In this document: positions 1-10,242 of the stretch, in pieces
How positions within the stretch are numbered: position 1 is the stretch's first letter
How the letters are laid out: each line of letters opens with the position of its first letter
From: DASWJZ01 sp963739005
GTDB lineage: Bacteria > Pseudomonadota > Alphaproteobacteria > Rhizobiales > Afifellaceae
Direction of reading: 5' to 3'
Assembly (NCBI GenBank): GCA_963739005.1
Contig: CAVTYQ010000003.1
Coordinates: forward strand, 124,001-188,000
DNA: 64,000 bases
Notes under the pieces: model-generated
Seen by the model: the letters and a program-made list of their open reading frames with translations, nothing else
Databases searched by the model: none
What the model was told of the DNA's origin: nothing
Position numbers and translations under genes: made by a program

Positions 1-1
1 G

Positions 2-406
2 CGCACGGCCGGCGAGGCGGTGAGAAAGCGCCCGGTGCTCTCCTCCTGGTCGGCGCTTCTCGAATATTGCCGCACCGCCATGGCGTTCGAGGAGCGCGAG
101 CAGTTCCGCATCCTCTTCCTTGACAAGAAGAACCAGGTCGTCGCCGACGAGGTGCAGCAGACCGGCACGGTCGATCATACGCCGGTCTATCCGCGCGAGG
201 TGATCCGCCGCGCGCTCGAGCTTTCCGCGACGGCGATCATCCTCGTCCACAATCACCCCTCAGGCGACCCGACCCCGTCGCGCGCCGACATCGAGATGAC
301 GCGGACCATCATCGAGGTCGGCAAGCCGCTCGGGATTGCCGTGCACGACCATCTGATCATTGGCCGCGAGGGCCACGCAAGCTTCCGCGGCTTGGGGCTG
401 GTGTAA
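2..406 (+). CDS. radC: RadC family JAB/MPN-domain protein, 5' end cut by window edge
   Basis: The reading frame is open from the first bases of the window and ends with TAA at 406, so this is the C-terminal part (about 134 residues) of a RadC protein. The JAMM metal-binding signature is visible as HNHPSGDPTPSRAD, with the upstream catalytic-type Glu in a segment rich in EERE. RadC proteins carry an N-terminal helix-hairpin-helix region that would lie outside the window. The cellular role of RadC is not settled; a DNA-repair role was proposed early and is disputed. It faces the citrate synthase gene convergently with an 85-bp gap. No frameshift is seen. Confidence 0.93.
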   Translation, partial: RTAGEAVRKRPVLSSWSALLEYCRTAMAFEEREQFRILFLDKKNQVVADEVQQTGTVDHTPVYPREVIRRALELSATAIILVHNHPSGDPTPSRADIEMTRTIIEVGKPLGIAVHDHLIIGREGHASFRGLGLV

Positions 407-491
407 TCAAACTCATCGGGTCTCACCAGGCGACAACGGCTTCGACTGCGACGCCAGCGGCAAGGTGCCGACGACAGGGCCGCTCGATCGA

Positions 492-1631
492 TCACCGCGT
501 TTCGATCGGCGTGTAGTCGCGTGCCGCAGGTCCGTCGTAGAGCGTCAGGGGCCGGATCAAGATATTATTGGCCTGCTGTTCGAGGCACTGCACCGTCCAG
601 CCCGGGACGCGGCCCATGGCGAAGACCGGCACGAAGAGATCGGGCGCGATGCCCAAAAGGCGGTAGCCGACACCGGAATAGAAATCGACATTCACGTTCA
701 CGCCGAAGCGGGCATAAGGCGTCATGGCTGCAACGACCGCCGCCAGGATTGCCAGCCATTTCGGCTCCCCCATCTCAGCGGCGAGTGCGCCGACACCCTC
801 GCGCATGTGGCGGGCGCGCGGATCCTCGGTCCGGTAGACCCGGTGACCGAAGCCCGTGATCGCCTCGCCAGCCTTGCGCTTGGCCTTGACGTAGTCGGCC
901 GCGCGCTCAGGCGTGCCGATCTCCTCAGCCATGCGCATCACGTCCTCCGCAGCGCCGCCATGCGCCGGTCCGGAAAGCGCGGCCACGGCGGCCGTCATCG
1001 CCGCGTGCAGATCGGCGTCGGTGCCGATCACCACGCGGGCCGTGAAGGCGGAAGCGTTCGAGCCATGCTCCGCGTGCAGGATGAGGTCCTTATCGAGCAG
1101 GCGCATCGCGCTTTCGGAAGGCCGCGCGCCGCTCAGCATCCAGAGGAAATTGCCGGCATGCGAGAGCGCCGGGTCCGGCTTCACCACGGCGCGGCCGTTA
1201 CGGATCGCCTCGTGCGCCGCCACGATCATCGCCGCCTGCGCGGTAAGCCGCACACCCTTGCGGCGAACCGCCTCGGGCGTGTCGTCGTCGGCATCGGGGT
1301 CGAAGGCGGCAAGCGCCGAGAAGGCGGTACGCAGCACGTCCATCGGATGCGCGGCCTTGATGGTCTCGATGATGCCGAGGATGGGTTCGGGCAACTGCCG
1401 CCCCGCGATGAGCTCCTGCCGCAATCGTTCGAGCGAAGCAGGGTCGGGAAGCGCGCCGTAGAGGAGCAGGTAAGCCGTTTCCTCGAAGGTCGAATGCTGG
1501 GCGAGGTCGTGGATCGAATAGCCGCGATATCGCAATTTACCGGCTTTGCCGTCGATCGAGCTGACGCCGGAGCGCTCGAAGTACACGCCCTTCAACCCGC
1601 GATGTATCTTGACGGTTTCGGTCTCGCTCAT
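492..1631 (-). CDS. Citrate synthase (citrate/methylcitrate synthase family)
   Basis: A 379-residue type II-like citrate synthase that condenses acetyl-CoA (or propionyl-CoA in methylcitrate synthases) with oxaloacetate. The catalytic residues are present: His189 in HAEHGSNAS, His263 in GFGHRVY and Asp316 in VNVDFYSG, with GPAHGG at about 221–226. The length fits the short alpha-proteobacterial citrate synthases better than the roughly 430-residue GltA. ATG at 1631 is preferred over GTG at 1634 because GGAAGG lies just upstream. It is divergent from pta, whose product acetyl-CoA it could use. Sequence alone does not separate citrate from 2-methylcitrate specificity. Confidence 0.88.
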   Translation of the reverse strand: MSETETVKIHRGLKGVYFERSGVSSIDGKAGKLRYRGYSIHDLAQHSTFEETAYLLLYGALPDPASLERLRQELIAGRQLPEPILGIIETIKAAHPMDVLRTAFSALAAFDPDADDDTPEAVRRKGVRLTAQAAMIVAAHEAIRNGRAVVKPDPALSHAGNFLWMLSGARPSESAMRLLDKDLILHAEHGSNASAFTARVVIGTDADLHAAMTAAVAALSGPAHGGAAEDVMRMAEEIGTPERAADYVKAKRKAGEAITGFGHRVYRTEDPRARHMREGVGALAAEMGEPKWLAILAAVVAAMTPYARFGVNVNVDFYSGVGYRLLGIAPDLFVPVFAMGRVPGWTVQCLEQQANNILIRPLTLYDGPAARDYTPIETR

Positions 1632-1709
1632 CACCTTCCAGCCTTCGCTTTTTGTTCGATCGATCGTCGCGAAAAAAAACAGTCAATAAGGCCCAGCCAA
1701 GGGGGGAGA

Positions 1710-2643
1710 GTGAACATTGTTGAGAGCGCCAAGAGGGCGATCAGGGGCCGCGATCTTGTAGTTGGTACTGCCGGAGGGAGAGGACGAGCGCATTCTCGCC
1801 GCTGCCGAGCGGCTCGCCAATGAAGGACTGGCGACGCCGATCCTGATCGGCGCATCGGGTGCCAACGGACGCATGGTCGTCGAGCCCGCCAGCGATCCAC
1901 GCCGAGCTGAATTCGCCGCCACGCTTGTGCAAAGACGGCAGCGCATGACCCCGGCGACCGCCGAACGATTGCTTCGAAAGCCGCTCTATTTCGCCGGCGC
2001 CATGGTAGCGGCGGGAGGCGCGCACGCTATGGTCGCCGGCGCGGCGTGTCCTACCGCCCGCGTTATCGAGGCGGGATTGATGAGCGTGGGGTTGGCGCCG
2101 GGCATCACGGTGCCGTCGAGCTTCTTTCTCATGCAATGGCCGGACCGAGCGCTTATCTTCGCGGACTGCGCCGTGAACGTGCAGCCCGCCGCCGCCGAAT
2201 TGGCCGACATCGCGATCGCCACCGCCAACAGCGCCCGCAGTCTCCTCAACGGGGAACCGCGCGTGGCGCTGCTCTCGTTCTCGACCCACGGAAGCGCCCG
2301 GCATGCCGATGCGGAAAAGATCGCAGAGGCGGTGGCGATTGTGCGTGAACGGGCCCCCGGGCTCGCTGTCGAGGGCGAGCTGCAGGCCGACGCGGCGCTC
2401 GTCGCCGATGTCGCGCGCAAGAAGCTGAAAAGCGAAAGTGCCGTTGCCGGCCGCGCCAACGTTTTGATCTTTCCCGACCTTAACGCCGGCAATATCGCCT
2501 ACAAGCTGGTGCAGCATCTCGCGGGAGCCCAGGCGATCGGTCCTGTGCTGCAGGGTTTTGCCCATCCGGTCTGCGATCTCTCGCGCGGCGCCAGCGTGGA
2601 CGACATCGTCGCTACCGCCTGTCTCGCCCTCGCCTTGGCGTGA
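1710..2643 (+). CDS. pta: Phosphate acetyltransferase, frameshifted close to the N-terminus
   Basis: Transfers acetyl from acetyl phosphate to CoA. The main frame runs from a possible TTG at 1762 and begins VLPEGEDERI, the family N-terminal motif. The usual preceding residues (IVESAKRAIRGRDLVV) are encoded from GTG 1710 in another frame. The two join if one base is removed near 1761–1764, and an in-frame stop sits directly upstream of 1762. The C-terminal half carries the conserved SFSTHGSA, FPDLNAGN and GPVLQG motifs. Restored length is about 310 residues, normal for the short Pta type paired with Xsc. It is convergent with xsc, so it is not in the same operon, but the pairing explains its role: Xsc makes acetyl phosphate. 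Either TTG 1762 is the real start or there is a one-base error. Confidence 0.85.
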
Positions 2644-2716
2644 CCGCCGAAGGGAAGTTGAGCCAACATCGCCCATTGGCCTCCCCTATCGCTCAGTCGC
2701 GCCCGAAACGGCGTCC

Positions 2717-4492
2717 TCAAGAGATCGACTGCGGCCGCATGTCCGCCGGGTCGATCCCGGCGACGACCACCGGCTTTTTCATAGCGTCGCGACGGAAGGG
2801 CTCGCCGAGCTCCTGGTTCAAGACCACCTCGATGAAGGTGGTCTCGCCGTTCTTCTGCGCCTCAAGGGCCACGTCGAGCGCCTCCGTCAGCGCCTGCATC
2901 GAAAGCGCCTGGATACCCTTCATCCCGCAGGCGACCGCGATCCGCGCGTAGGAGAGATTCGGGTCGAGCTCCGTCCCGACGAAGTTGTCGTCGAACCAGA
3001 GCGTCGTGTTGCGCTTCTCCGCGCCCCATTGGTAGTTGCGGAAGACGATCATGGTGATCGCGGGCCATTCCTTGCGTCCGATCGCCGTCATCTCGTTCAT
3101 GGAGATGCCGAACGCGCCGTCTCCGGCAAAGCCGACGACTGGCACATCCGGGCAGCCGATCTTCGCGCCGACGATCGCCGGGAAGCCATAGCCGCACGGC
3201 CCGAAAAGGCCCGGCGCGAGATACTTCCGCCCCTCTTCGAAGGTCGGATAGGCGTTGCCGATCGCGCAGTTGTTTCCGATGTCGCTGGAGATGATCGCGT
3301 CGCGCGGCAGAACCTGTTGAATCGCCCGCCAGGCCATGCGCGGGCTCATGCGCTTCGGCTCCCGCGTCCTGGCGCGCTCGTTCCACGTCGTTCCTGCGTC
3401 GTCCTCCTCGTGATCCATCGAGGAGAGCATCTGCAGCCAGCGCGACCGCGTCTCGGCAATCAGGTCACGACGTGCATCGCGCGCCTTGTCGCTCGCCAGC
3501 GCGCCCAGCCCCTCCAAAATCCTTTCTGCCACCGCGCGCGCATCGCCCTGAATTCCGACCGCCACCTTCTTCGTGAGCCCAATCCGGTCCGCGTTGATGT
3601 CCACCTGGATCAGCTTCGCGTCCTTCGGCCAATAGTCGATGCCGTAGCCGGGGAGCGTCGAGAAGGGATTGAGCCGCGTACCGAGTGCCAGCACCACGTC
3701 GGCCTTCGCGATGAGTTCCATCGCGGCCTTCGAGCCGTTGTAGCCGAGCGGACCGACCGCGAGCGGATGGCTCCCGGGGAACGCGTCGTTGTGCTGGTAG
3801 TTGCAGCAGACCGGCGCGCCGAGCCGCTCGGCAAGGCCGCGCGTCGCGTCGATCGCGCCGCCCAGCACCACCCCGGCGCCGGCCAGGATCACGGGGAACT
3901 TGGCCGCGCGAAGCAGCTCGGTCGCCTGCGCGATGGCCTCGTTTCCGCCCGAGGGCCGCTCGATCCGCACAATCTGCGGAAGCTCGACATCGATCACCTG
4001 CGTCCACAGGTCTCGCGGCACGTTGATCTGCGCCGGCGCGGAGTTGCGCCACGCTTTGCCGATGACGCGATTGAGCACCTCGGCCATCCGCACCGCGTCT
4101 CGAACTTCTTCCTGGTAACAGACGCAGTCCTTGAAGAGTGCCATCTGCTCCATCTCCTGGAAGCCGCCCTGCCCGATCGTCCTGTTGGCCGCTTGCGGCG
4201 TCACGAGGAGCATCGGCGTGTGGTTCCAGTAGGCGGTCTTCACCGCCGTGACGAAATTGGTGATGCCGGGCCCGTTCTGGGCGATGATCATCCCCATCTT
4301 GCCGGTCGCCCGCGAATAGCCGTCGCACATGTAGCCGGCATTGCACTCGTGCGCGCAGTCCCAGAAGGTGATGCCGGCCTTGGGGAAGAGATCCGAGATC
4401 GGCATCATCGCCGAGCCGATGATCCCGAACGCATCGGTGATGCCGTGCATCTGCAGCACCTTGATGAACGCCTCTTCTGTTGTCATCTTCAT
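2717..4492 (-). CDS. xsc: Sulfoacetaldehyde acetyltransferase
   Basis: A 591-residue thiamine-diphosphate enzyme that converts sulfoacetaldehyde plus phosphate into acetyl phosphate and sulfite, the desulfonation step shared by taurine, isethionate and sulfoacetate degradation. The N-terminus MKMTTEEAF, the segments GIIGSAMMPISDLFPKAG and NGPGITNFVTAVKTAYW, and LGTRLNPFSTLPGYGIDYW are hallmarks of Xsc rather than acetolactate synthase. The activating Glu is Glu49 in AHECNAG, and the ThDP–Mg motif is GDGAFGIS. GGGAGGAG lies 8 bases before ATG 4492. It is the last gene of a minus-strand run with HpcH aldolase, Gfo/Idh oxidoreductase and 2-hydroxyacid dehydrogenase, with gaps of 4–36 bp. No sulfite oxidase or exporter is seen in the window. 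Intact. Confidence 0.95.
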   Translation of the reverse strand: MKMTTEEAFIKVLQMHGITDAFGIIGSAMMPISDLFPKAGITFWDCAHECNAGYMCDGYSRATGKMGMIIAQNGPGITNFVTAVKTAYWNHTPMLLVTPQAANRTIGQGGFQEMEQMALFKDCVCYQEEVRDAVRMAEVLNRVIGKAWRNSAPAQINVPRDLWTQVIDVELPQIVRIERPSGGNEAIAQATELLRAAKFPVILAGAGVVLGGAIDATRGLAERLGAPVCCNYQHNDAFPGSHPLAVGPLGYNGSKAAMELIAKADVVLALGTRLNPFSTLPGYGIDYWPKDAKLIQVDINADRIGLTKKVAVGIQGDARAVAERILEGLGALASDKARDARRDLIAETRSRWLQMLSSMDHEEDDAGTTWNERARTREPKRMSPRMAWRAIQQVLPRDAIISSDIGNNCAIGNAYPTFEEGRKYLAPGLFGPCGYGFPAIVGAKIGCPDVPVVGFAGDGAFGISMNEMTAIGRKEWPAITMIVFRNYQWGAEKRNTTLWFDDNFVGTELDPNLSYARIAVACGMKGIQALSMQALTEALDVALEAQKNGETTFIEVVLNQELGEPFRRDAMKKPVVVAGIDPADMRPQSIS

Positions 4493-4527
4493 CGTTACTC
4501 CTCCCTTTCAGGCGCCCGATATTCGCC

Positions 4528-5303
4528 TCAGCCCCGCGTCATCTTCGCGACCTGCGCGCGGAGGTTCTCCGCGCCCCTTGCAAGAAGCGCAAGGTCCGAG
4601 CCGCACGCAACGAAGCTAAAGCCCGATTTCAACCAATGCTCAACAAGCCGGAGGTCGCCGGTCAGAATGCCGCGCGGCTTGCCGATCGCGGCTACCTTGC
4701 GGGCGCCTTCGGCGATGGCGGCAGTAACGTCGTCATGCGAGGGCTGACCGATCAGGCCGAGATCGGCGGAAAGGTCGGCGGGGCCGAAGAAGACGCCGTC
4801 GACGCCTTCGACCGAGGCGATGTCCTCGATACGGTCCAGCGCCGCGCGCGTCTCGATCTGAACCAGAACGCAGATCTCCTTCTCGACGCGCTCCACATAG
4901 TCGCCGATGCGACCGTATCGGTTGCCGCGCTGAGACAGCGAGACGCCGCGTACCCCGCTGGCGGATAACGCGTCGAGCGCACCGCCGCCGCCGCCTCCTC
5001 CGCCGTCTGCACCATCGGAATGAGAAGTGATAAGACGCCGAGGTCGAGGATGCGCTTGATCACGATCGGATCGTTCCACGGCGGCCGCACGATCGGCGCC
5101 GTTCCACCGACTTCGTAGGCCTGGAGCTGACCCAGAACCGACATCATGTCGTTCGGCGAGTGCTCCATGTCGATCAGCACCCAGTCGAACCCAGCGGTGC
5201 CAAGGATGTCCGCAGCGATGATGCTGCACAGGCTGTTCCAAATCCCGATCTGCGGGCGGTTCCGGCTGATGGCTTCTTTGAAGGAATTGGACGTGAGCTG
5301 CAT
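4528..5303 (-). pseudogene. HpcH/HpaI-family class II pyruvate aldolase, one frameshift
   Basis: About 257 residues once restored. The N-terminal part, from ATG 5303, has GIWNSL, DWVLIDMEHSP (metal/base region) and APIVRPPWND. After TRYPPAG the frame moves; the other frame continues VRGVSLSQRGNRYG and then LVQIET, with the metal-binding Glu, and GVFFGPADLSADLG. The shift falls in a run of four C on the plus strand at 4953–4956 (one G missing on the coding strand). Family members cleave 4-hydroxy-2-oxoacids into pyruvate and an aldehyde. It lies 28 bp after the Gfo/Idh gene and 35 bp before xsc, so an aldehyde product feeding Xsc is plausible. Whether the gene is dead or mis-sequenced cannot be told here; all family motifs are retained on both sides. 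Confidence 0.82.
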
Positions 5304-5331
5304 CAGCGTGATCTTTCAATTCGCGGGAACG

Positions 5332-6310
5332 CTAGACCGGCACTCGGCCGGATGTGGCAATCGAGCGCCCGATCGCTTCAAGGTAAGCGATATTGTTCGT
5401 AACCTCGTCTCGCGCCACCGGATGCGGCTGGCCGGTGGCGACCGCATCGGCAAACGCCTCAAGCTCGGCACGCTCGATGTCGACCGGCGGGAAGTCGAGC
5501 ACGAGCACCTCCTTGTGCCCACCGATCCGCCTGATTGTCAGCCTGTCGTGGTCGCGAATCTCGGCCCAACCCTTCGAACCGAAAAGCTGCAGGCGCCATT
5601 CGTCCGGCGTCGTCGTAAGCGTGGCGAGAAAGCCGGTTGCTCCGGACGAGAAGCCGAGCAGCATGATTGTGGTGTCGTCCAGCTCCGCCTTGCTGTCCTG
5701 GCGTAAACTTCGCGCGTCGACCTCCGTGATCGGGCCGAGGAAGGAAATCATGAGATCAGACATGTGGAGGCCCTTGCCGGTCATGCCGCCCCACGGACTC
5801 TCCTCGCGGCTCGCGCGCCAATCGCTGACGGCGTGGCGCGCCGCGCTCGGTACCGGAGAAATTTGCCTCCGCATGCAGAAGCTGACCGAACTCGCCGGCC
5901 GCGATCAGTGCGCGGAGGTGATGGACGGCAGGCAGAAAGCGGCGGTTCTGACCGACGGCAAGCACCACGTCGGCCCTTTCGCAGGCATCGAACGCCGATT
6001 CCGCTCCGGTCCGTTCAAGCGCAAGCGGTTTCTCCACGAAGATATGCTTCCCTGCCGCTGCGGCCTCCTTCACCTGCGCGACATGCTGCGAATGCGGCGT
6101 CGCGAGGATGACGGCGTCCACGGCCGGGTCGGCCAGCACGCCGGCGAAATCGGTGACGACTTCAATGCCGCTGGTCCGCGAGAACTCCTCCACCTTTGCA
6201 GGCGTCCGGGTCACCGCTTTGACGATCCGTATCTTGTCGCTTTTTTGGTGCACGGACCGCGCCAGCCTCTGGCCCCAGCCCCCGAGCCCGACGACGACGG
6301 CGCGCAGCAT
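5332..6310 (-). pseudogene. Gfo/Idh/MocA-family oxidoreductase, one frameshift
   Basis: Starts at ATG 6310 with a Rossmann motif (VVGLGGWGQRLA), followed by AVILATPHSQH and the family signature EKPLAL. After NFSGTERGA the reading frame changes near 5825–5845; the other frame continues HAVSDWRASREESPWGG and runs to the stop at 5332. Restored length is about 325 residues, typical for this NAD(P)-dependent family acting on sugars, inositols and related polyols. Its start lies 4 bp after the 2-hydroxyacid dehydrogenase stop, indicating one transcript. The substrate is unknown; in this operon an oxidation step upstream of the aldolase is the natural guess. Confidence 0.82.
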
Positions 6311-6314
6311 CGGC

Positions 6315-7295
6315 TCAAACCGCCGCCGCCATGCGGCCCAGCACTTCGCCGTTCACCACGAGCGACGGGTCGAGCCGCCCGGCGGCACAGGCGATGACAT
6401 TCTCGGCGCAGGCGACTGCCATCCGCCTTGCGCATTCATCGGTGAACGCCGCCGAGTGCGGGCTCAGCACAATGCGCTCTTCCCGCGCGAGCGGATGATC
6501 GGCAGGAAGCGGCTCGGACTCAAAGACGTCGAGCGCGGCACCGCTGAGATGACCGGATTGCACCGCCTCGACCAGCGCCTGCTCGTCGACCATGCCGCCA
6601 CGCGAGACATTGATCAGCCATCCCCCGCGCTTCATTTGCGCGAGTTCGCTTCGCCCGATCAGATATTGCGTGTCGGGGAGCTTTGGTGCGTGCAGGCTCA
6701 CAAAGTCTGCTTCGCTCAGCGCCTCTCTGAAATCCGCGACCGCGCGGCAGCCCTGCGCCTCGACGTCGGCGGCCGTGAGGAACGGGTCGAAGACGACCAC
6801 CGTCATGTTGAAGGCTCGGCAAAGGCGCGCAACCTGTCGCCCGATCCGGCCGAATCCGAAGATCAGGATGGTGCGACCGGCAAGCTCTCGCGCGCTGAAG
6901 CTATCTCGCGCCGCGAAATTGCCGGCGCGAATGGCACGGTCGTAGCTGGCGATGTGCTTGGCGAGCGCCAGCATCAGGCCGAGCGTATGCTCGGCGACCG
7001 CCGTCGAGTTCACGTCACCCACAAGCGCCAGCGGGATGCGCTTTTCTGTCAGCGCGGCGACGTCCACTGCGTCATAGCCAACGCCGTGGCGGGCGACGAG
7101 CTTCAACCGCGGCGCATTGTCGAGAAGCGCGCGGTCGACGCGCGTCGTGCGGACGATGATCGCGTCTGCATCTCTTGCCTGCTCCATCCGGTCAGACGCA
7201 TTGTCCGGACGCTCGATCGGGCGAAAGGTCCCCGGCTCGCTCAGCCGTGCGATACCGTCGGCGTGAATCTTGCCGAGAACCAGAACATTCCACAT
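6315..7295 (-). CDS. D-isomer-specific 2-hydroxyacid dehydrogenase (NAD-binding)
   Basis: A 326-residue dehydrogenase of the phosphoglycerate-dehydrogenase type that oxidises a 2-hydroxyacid or reduces a 2-oxoacid with NAD(H). The NAD motif GFGRIG is at 147–152. The catalytic Arg232 is in INVSRGG, a Glu is in DVFESEP (259–261), and the catalytic His280 is in LSPHSAAF. ATG 7295 is chosen because GGAGGG lies 7 bases upstream and the homology begins at MWNVLVLG; an upstream extension is possible but not supported. First gene of the four-gene xsc operon, 159 bp downstream of an IclR regulator on the same strand. It is too short for a full PGDH with an ACT domain. Confidence 0.9.
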   Translation of the reverse strand: MWNVLVLGKIHADGIARLSEPGTFRPIERPDNASDRMEQARDADAIIVRTTRVDRALLDNAPRLKLVARHGVGYDAVDVAALTEKRIPLALVGDVNSTAVAEHTLGLMLALAKHIASYDRAIRAGNFAARDSFSARELAGRTILIFGFGRIGRQVARLCRAFNMTVVVFDPFLTAADVEAQGCRAVADFREALSEADFVSLHAPKLPDTQYLIGRSELAQMKRGGWLINVSRGGMVDEQALVEAVQSGHLSGAALDVFESEPLPADHPLAREERIVLSPHSAAFTDECARRMAVACAENVIACAAGRLDPSLVVNGEVLGRMAAAV

Positions 7296-7376
7296 CGAGC
7301 CCTCCGTCGGCTTGGCGGCAGGTCCTATGGGAAGGACTGCGGGAATGCAACAGTCGGTTCGCCTAATAATCCGATA

Positions 7377-7391
7377 TTTCAATATGCAAAA
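7377..7391 (-). promoter_or_regulatory. Candidate regulator-binding motif upstream of the xsc operon
   Basis: The plus strand reads TTTCA-ATATG-CAAAA here, about 80 bp upstream of the first gene of the xsc operon. The same pattern, TTTCA-N4-G-CAAAA, occurs at 43625–43639 just in front of the second IclR gene. The two IclR proteins resemble each other, so this may be a shared operator. The arms are only partly symmetric, and a chance match is possible. Confidence 0.3.
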
Positions 7392-7454
7392 CGATCAAGT
7401 TCATACCCAGCGCGCCTTCCGCTGTGTTCCGAGAGCCGTGACCGGCACCAGCAG

Positions 7455-8207
7455 TCAGACGGCGACGCTCTGCTTTGGTTCGTAGCCGAGTGCCGCGCTG
7501 ATGGCACGCCCGGTCTCCATGACAAGCGGCGCCATTTGCGCCAGCCGATCCTTCTGCATGCGGATTTCAGGACCTCGCAGCGAGACGGCCGCGGCAATCC
7601 GGCCGGTTGTGTCAAAGACCGGGGCCGCAAGCGCGCATGCCCCCAAAGTCACGTCGCCGATCGACTCCGCGTAGCCTTTTCGTCGAATGTCCTTCAACAC
7701 CTCAAGGTAGGTATTGCGGTCGGTGATGCCGAGCGGATTGAGCGGCTTCAGGCCGGTCAGCTCAATGATGCGGTCGCGCTCGTCCTCGGGCAGAAAAGCC
7801 ATCAAGGTCTTGCCTGAGGCGCCCACATAGATTGGTTGAATCGTGCCGACTGACGGCACGACGGCGAGTTCGTGCGCGCCGGCCAGGGCCTCGACTACAA
7901 CCCGCTCGAACCCACGCGGGAAGACGAGTTGAACGGTCTCGCCGGTCGATCGCCGCAGCGATTCAAGAAAGGGCATGGCGGCGAAGCGCAGGTCGCTTCG
8001 CCAGGAATTCACCAGCCGCCAGAGCCCGGACGCAAGGCTGTAGCGACGGCTCAACGCGTCGCGCTGAATGAGCTTGGCGTTCTCAAGCGTCAGCAGAAGC
8101 CGCAGCGCTGTCGCCTTGTCGATCCCGCTCGCGCGGCCGATCTCCGACAGGCCGAGCGGAGCCTCCGCGCCCGCGACGAGCGTGAGGATGCTGATGGCGC
8201 GCTCCAC
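7455..8207 (-). CDS. IclR-family transcriptional regulator
   Basis: A 250-residue regulator with an N-terminal winged helix-turn-helix (LSEIGRASGIDKATALRLL, about 20–38) and a C-terminal IclR effector domain (YVGASGKTLMAF, GYAESIGDVTLGACALAAPVF). A GTG start at 8207 is used because an in-frame stop follows a few codons upstream. It lies just upstream of and on the same strand as the xsc operon, so it is the likely regulator of that operon. It is similar over its full length to the IclR gene at 43643–44434, including the shared segment GIDKATALRLL and the RDALSRRY/RDVATRRY wing. The effector is unknown. Confidence 0.9.
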   Translation of the reverse strand: MERAISILTLVAGAEAPLGLSEIGRASGIDKATALRLLLTLENAKLIQRDALSRRYSLASGLWRLVNSWRSDLRFAAMPFLESLRRSTGETVQLVFPRGFERVVVEALAGAHELAVVPSVGTIQPIYVGASGKTLMAFLPEDERDRIIELTGLKPLNPLGITDRNTYLEVLKDIRRKGYAESIGDVTLGACALAAPVFDTTGRIAAAVSLRGPEIRMQKDRLAQMAPLVMETGRAISAALGYEPKQSVAV

Positions 8208-8358
8208 GGAGACGTACAGGTGTCACAGCGGCCCCTTACGTTTTACCTGCCGAACCTCTAGCACGGACCGGTTGGCCTGTTAACGCGGAGCGGCCGTCCG
8301 GCCGATCGGGGCGCTGCGCCCTGCACCCGGCGTGACCTGTTCCCACCGCCGTCCGCAC

Positions 8359-9087
8359 CTAGAGCGCCGCCACCCCGACAGACGAGCCTCCGCATGCGTT
8401 CAGCACCTGCCCGGTGACAAACGAAGCACGACGATCGAGGAAGAAAGCGATCGCGAAGGCGATTTCCTCAGGAAGGCCGAAGCGGCCGAGCGGGACATCG
8501 GCAAGGAATATCCGCCGGTTCTCCTCGCCCGCAGGGCCTTCGAGGTTGTTGCTGGTGAACATCTCCGTGGCGGTCGGCCCGGGCGAAACGACGTTCGCGG
8601 TGATGCCCTCGCGAGCAAGCTCCAGCGCCCAGGTGCGCGTCATGCCGACGATGCCTGCCTTGGCGGCCGCATAGCTTGTACGCTTCGCGCGCCCGAGTGC
8701 CCCGCGACTTGAGACGTTGACGATCCGGCCATACCCGCGCCGGCGCATTCCAGGCAGCACCGCCTGCGTACACTGGACGGCGGTCCGCACATTGAGATCG
8801 AAGACGCGCGCGAGATTGCCGAGGTCGACCTCGCCGAGCGGTTCCAGGACGTTCAAGCCGACCGAATTGACGATCCCGTCGATCTCGTGGGCTGCGCAGA
8901 CGCGCTCAAGAACATCTGCGGTTGCTCCCTCATCCGCGAGATCGCCAGCAAAGAAGCGGCCGGGAAAAGCCTCCGCCGGCGGACGCCGGGCAACGCCGAT
9001 CACCTGCCATCCGTCTGCAGCAAGGAGCTTGGCCGTGGCAAACCCGATGCCGCGGCTCGCCCCGGTGATGAGGACGGTGTCTCCCAT
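8359..9087 (-). CDS. Short-chain dehydrogenase/reductase (SDR)
   Basis: A 242-residue classical SDR. The cofactor motif TGASRGIG is at 8–15 and the catalytic Ser127, Tyr139 and Lys143 are in NVSSRGA and SYAAAK. The usual NNAG motif reads NSVG, a mild deviation. The C-terminal VTGQVLNACGG is typical of FabG-like members. ATG 9087 is the start at which homology begins. Its start lies 26 bp after the CobW-type gene, and both follow an amidohydrolase on the same strand. The substrate is unknown. Confidence 0.9.
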   Translation of the reverse strand: MGDTVLITGASRGIGFATAKLLAADGWQVIGVARRPPAEAFPGRFFAGDLADEGATADVLERVCAAHEIDGIVNSVGLNVLEPLGEVDLGNLARVFDLNVRTAVQCTQAVLPGMRRRGYGRIVNVSSRGALGRAKRTSYAAAKAGIVGMTRTWALELAREGITANVVSPGPTATEMFTSNNLEGPAGEENRRIFLADVPLGRFGLPEEIAFAIAFFLDRRASFVTGQVLNACGGSSVGVAAL

Positions 9088-9113
9088 AGATCGACGCTCC
9101 GCGGCCTCTGCGC

Positions 9114-10211
<1,098 letters not shown>

Positions 10212-10242
10212 CGGCAGGTCCTCTTTCAACGGTGCTCCGCGA

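Noticed and set aside
2558..4747. A long open frame on the plus strand opposite xsc
   Set aside because: High-GC codon use leaves the antisense strand open; it has no start signal or family motif, whereas xsc is unmistakable.
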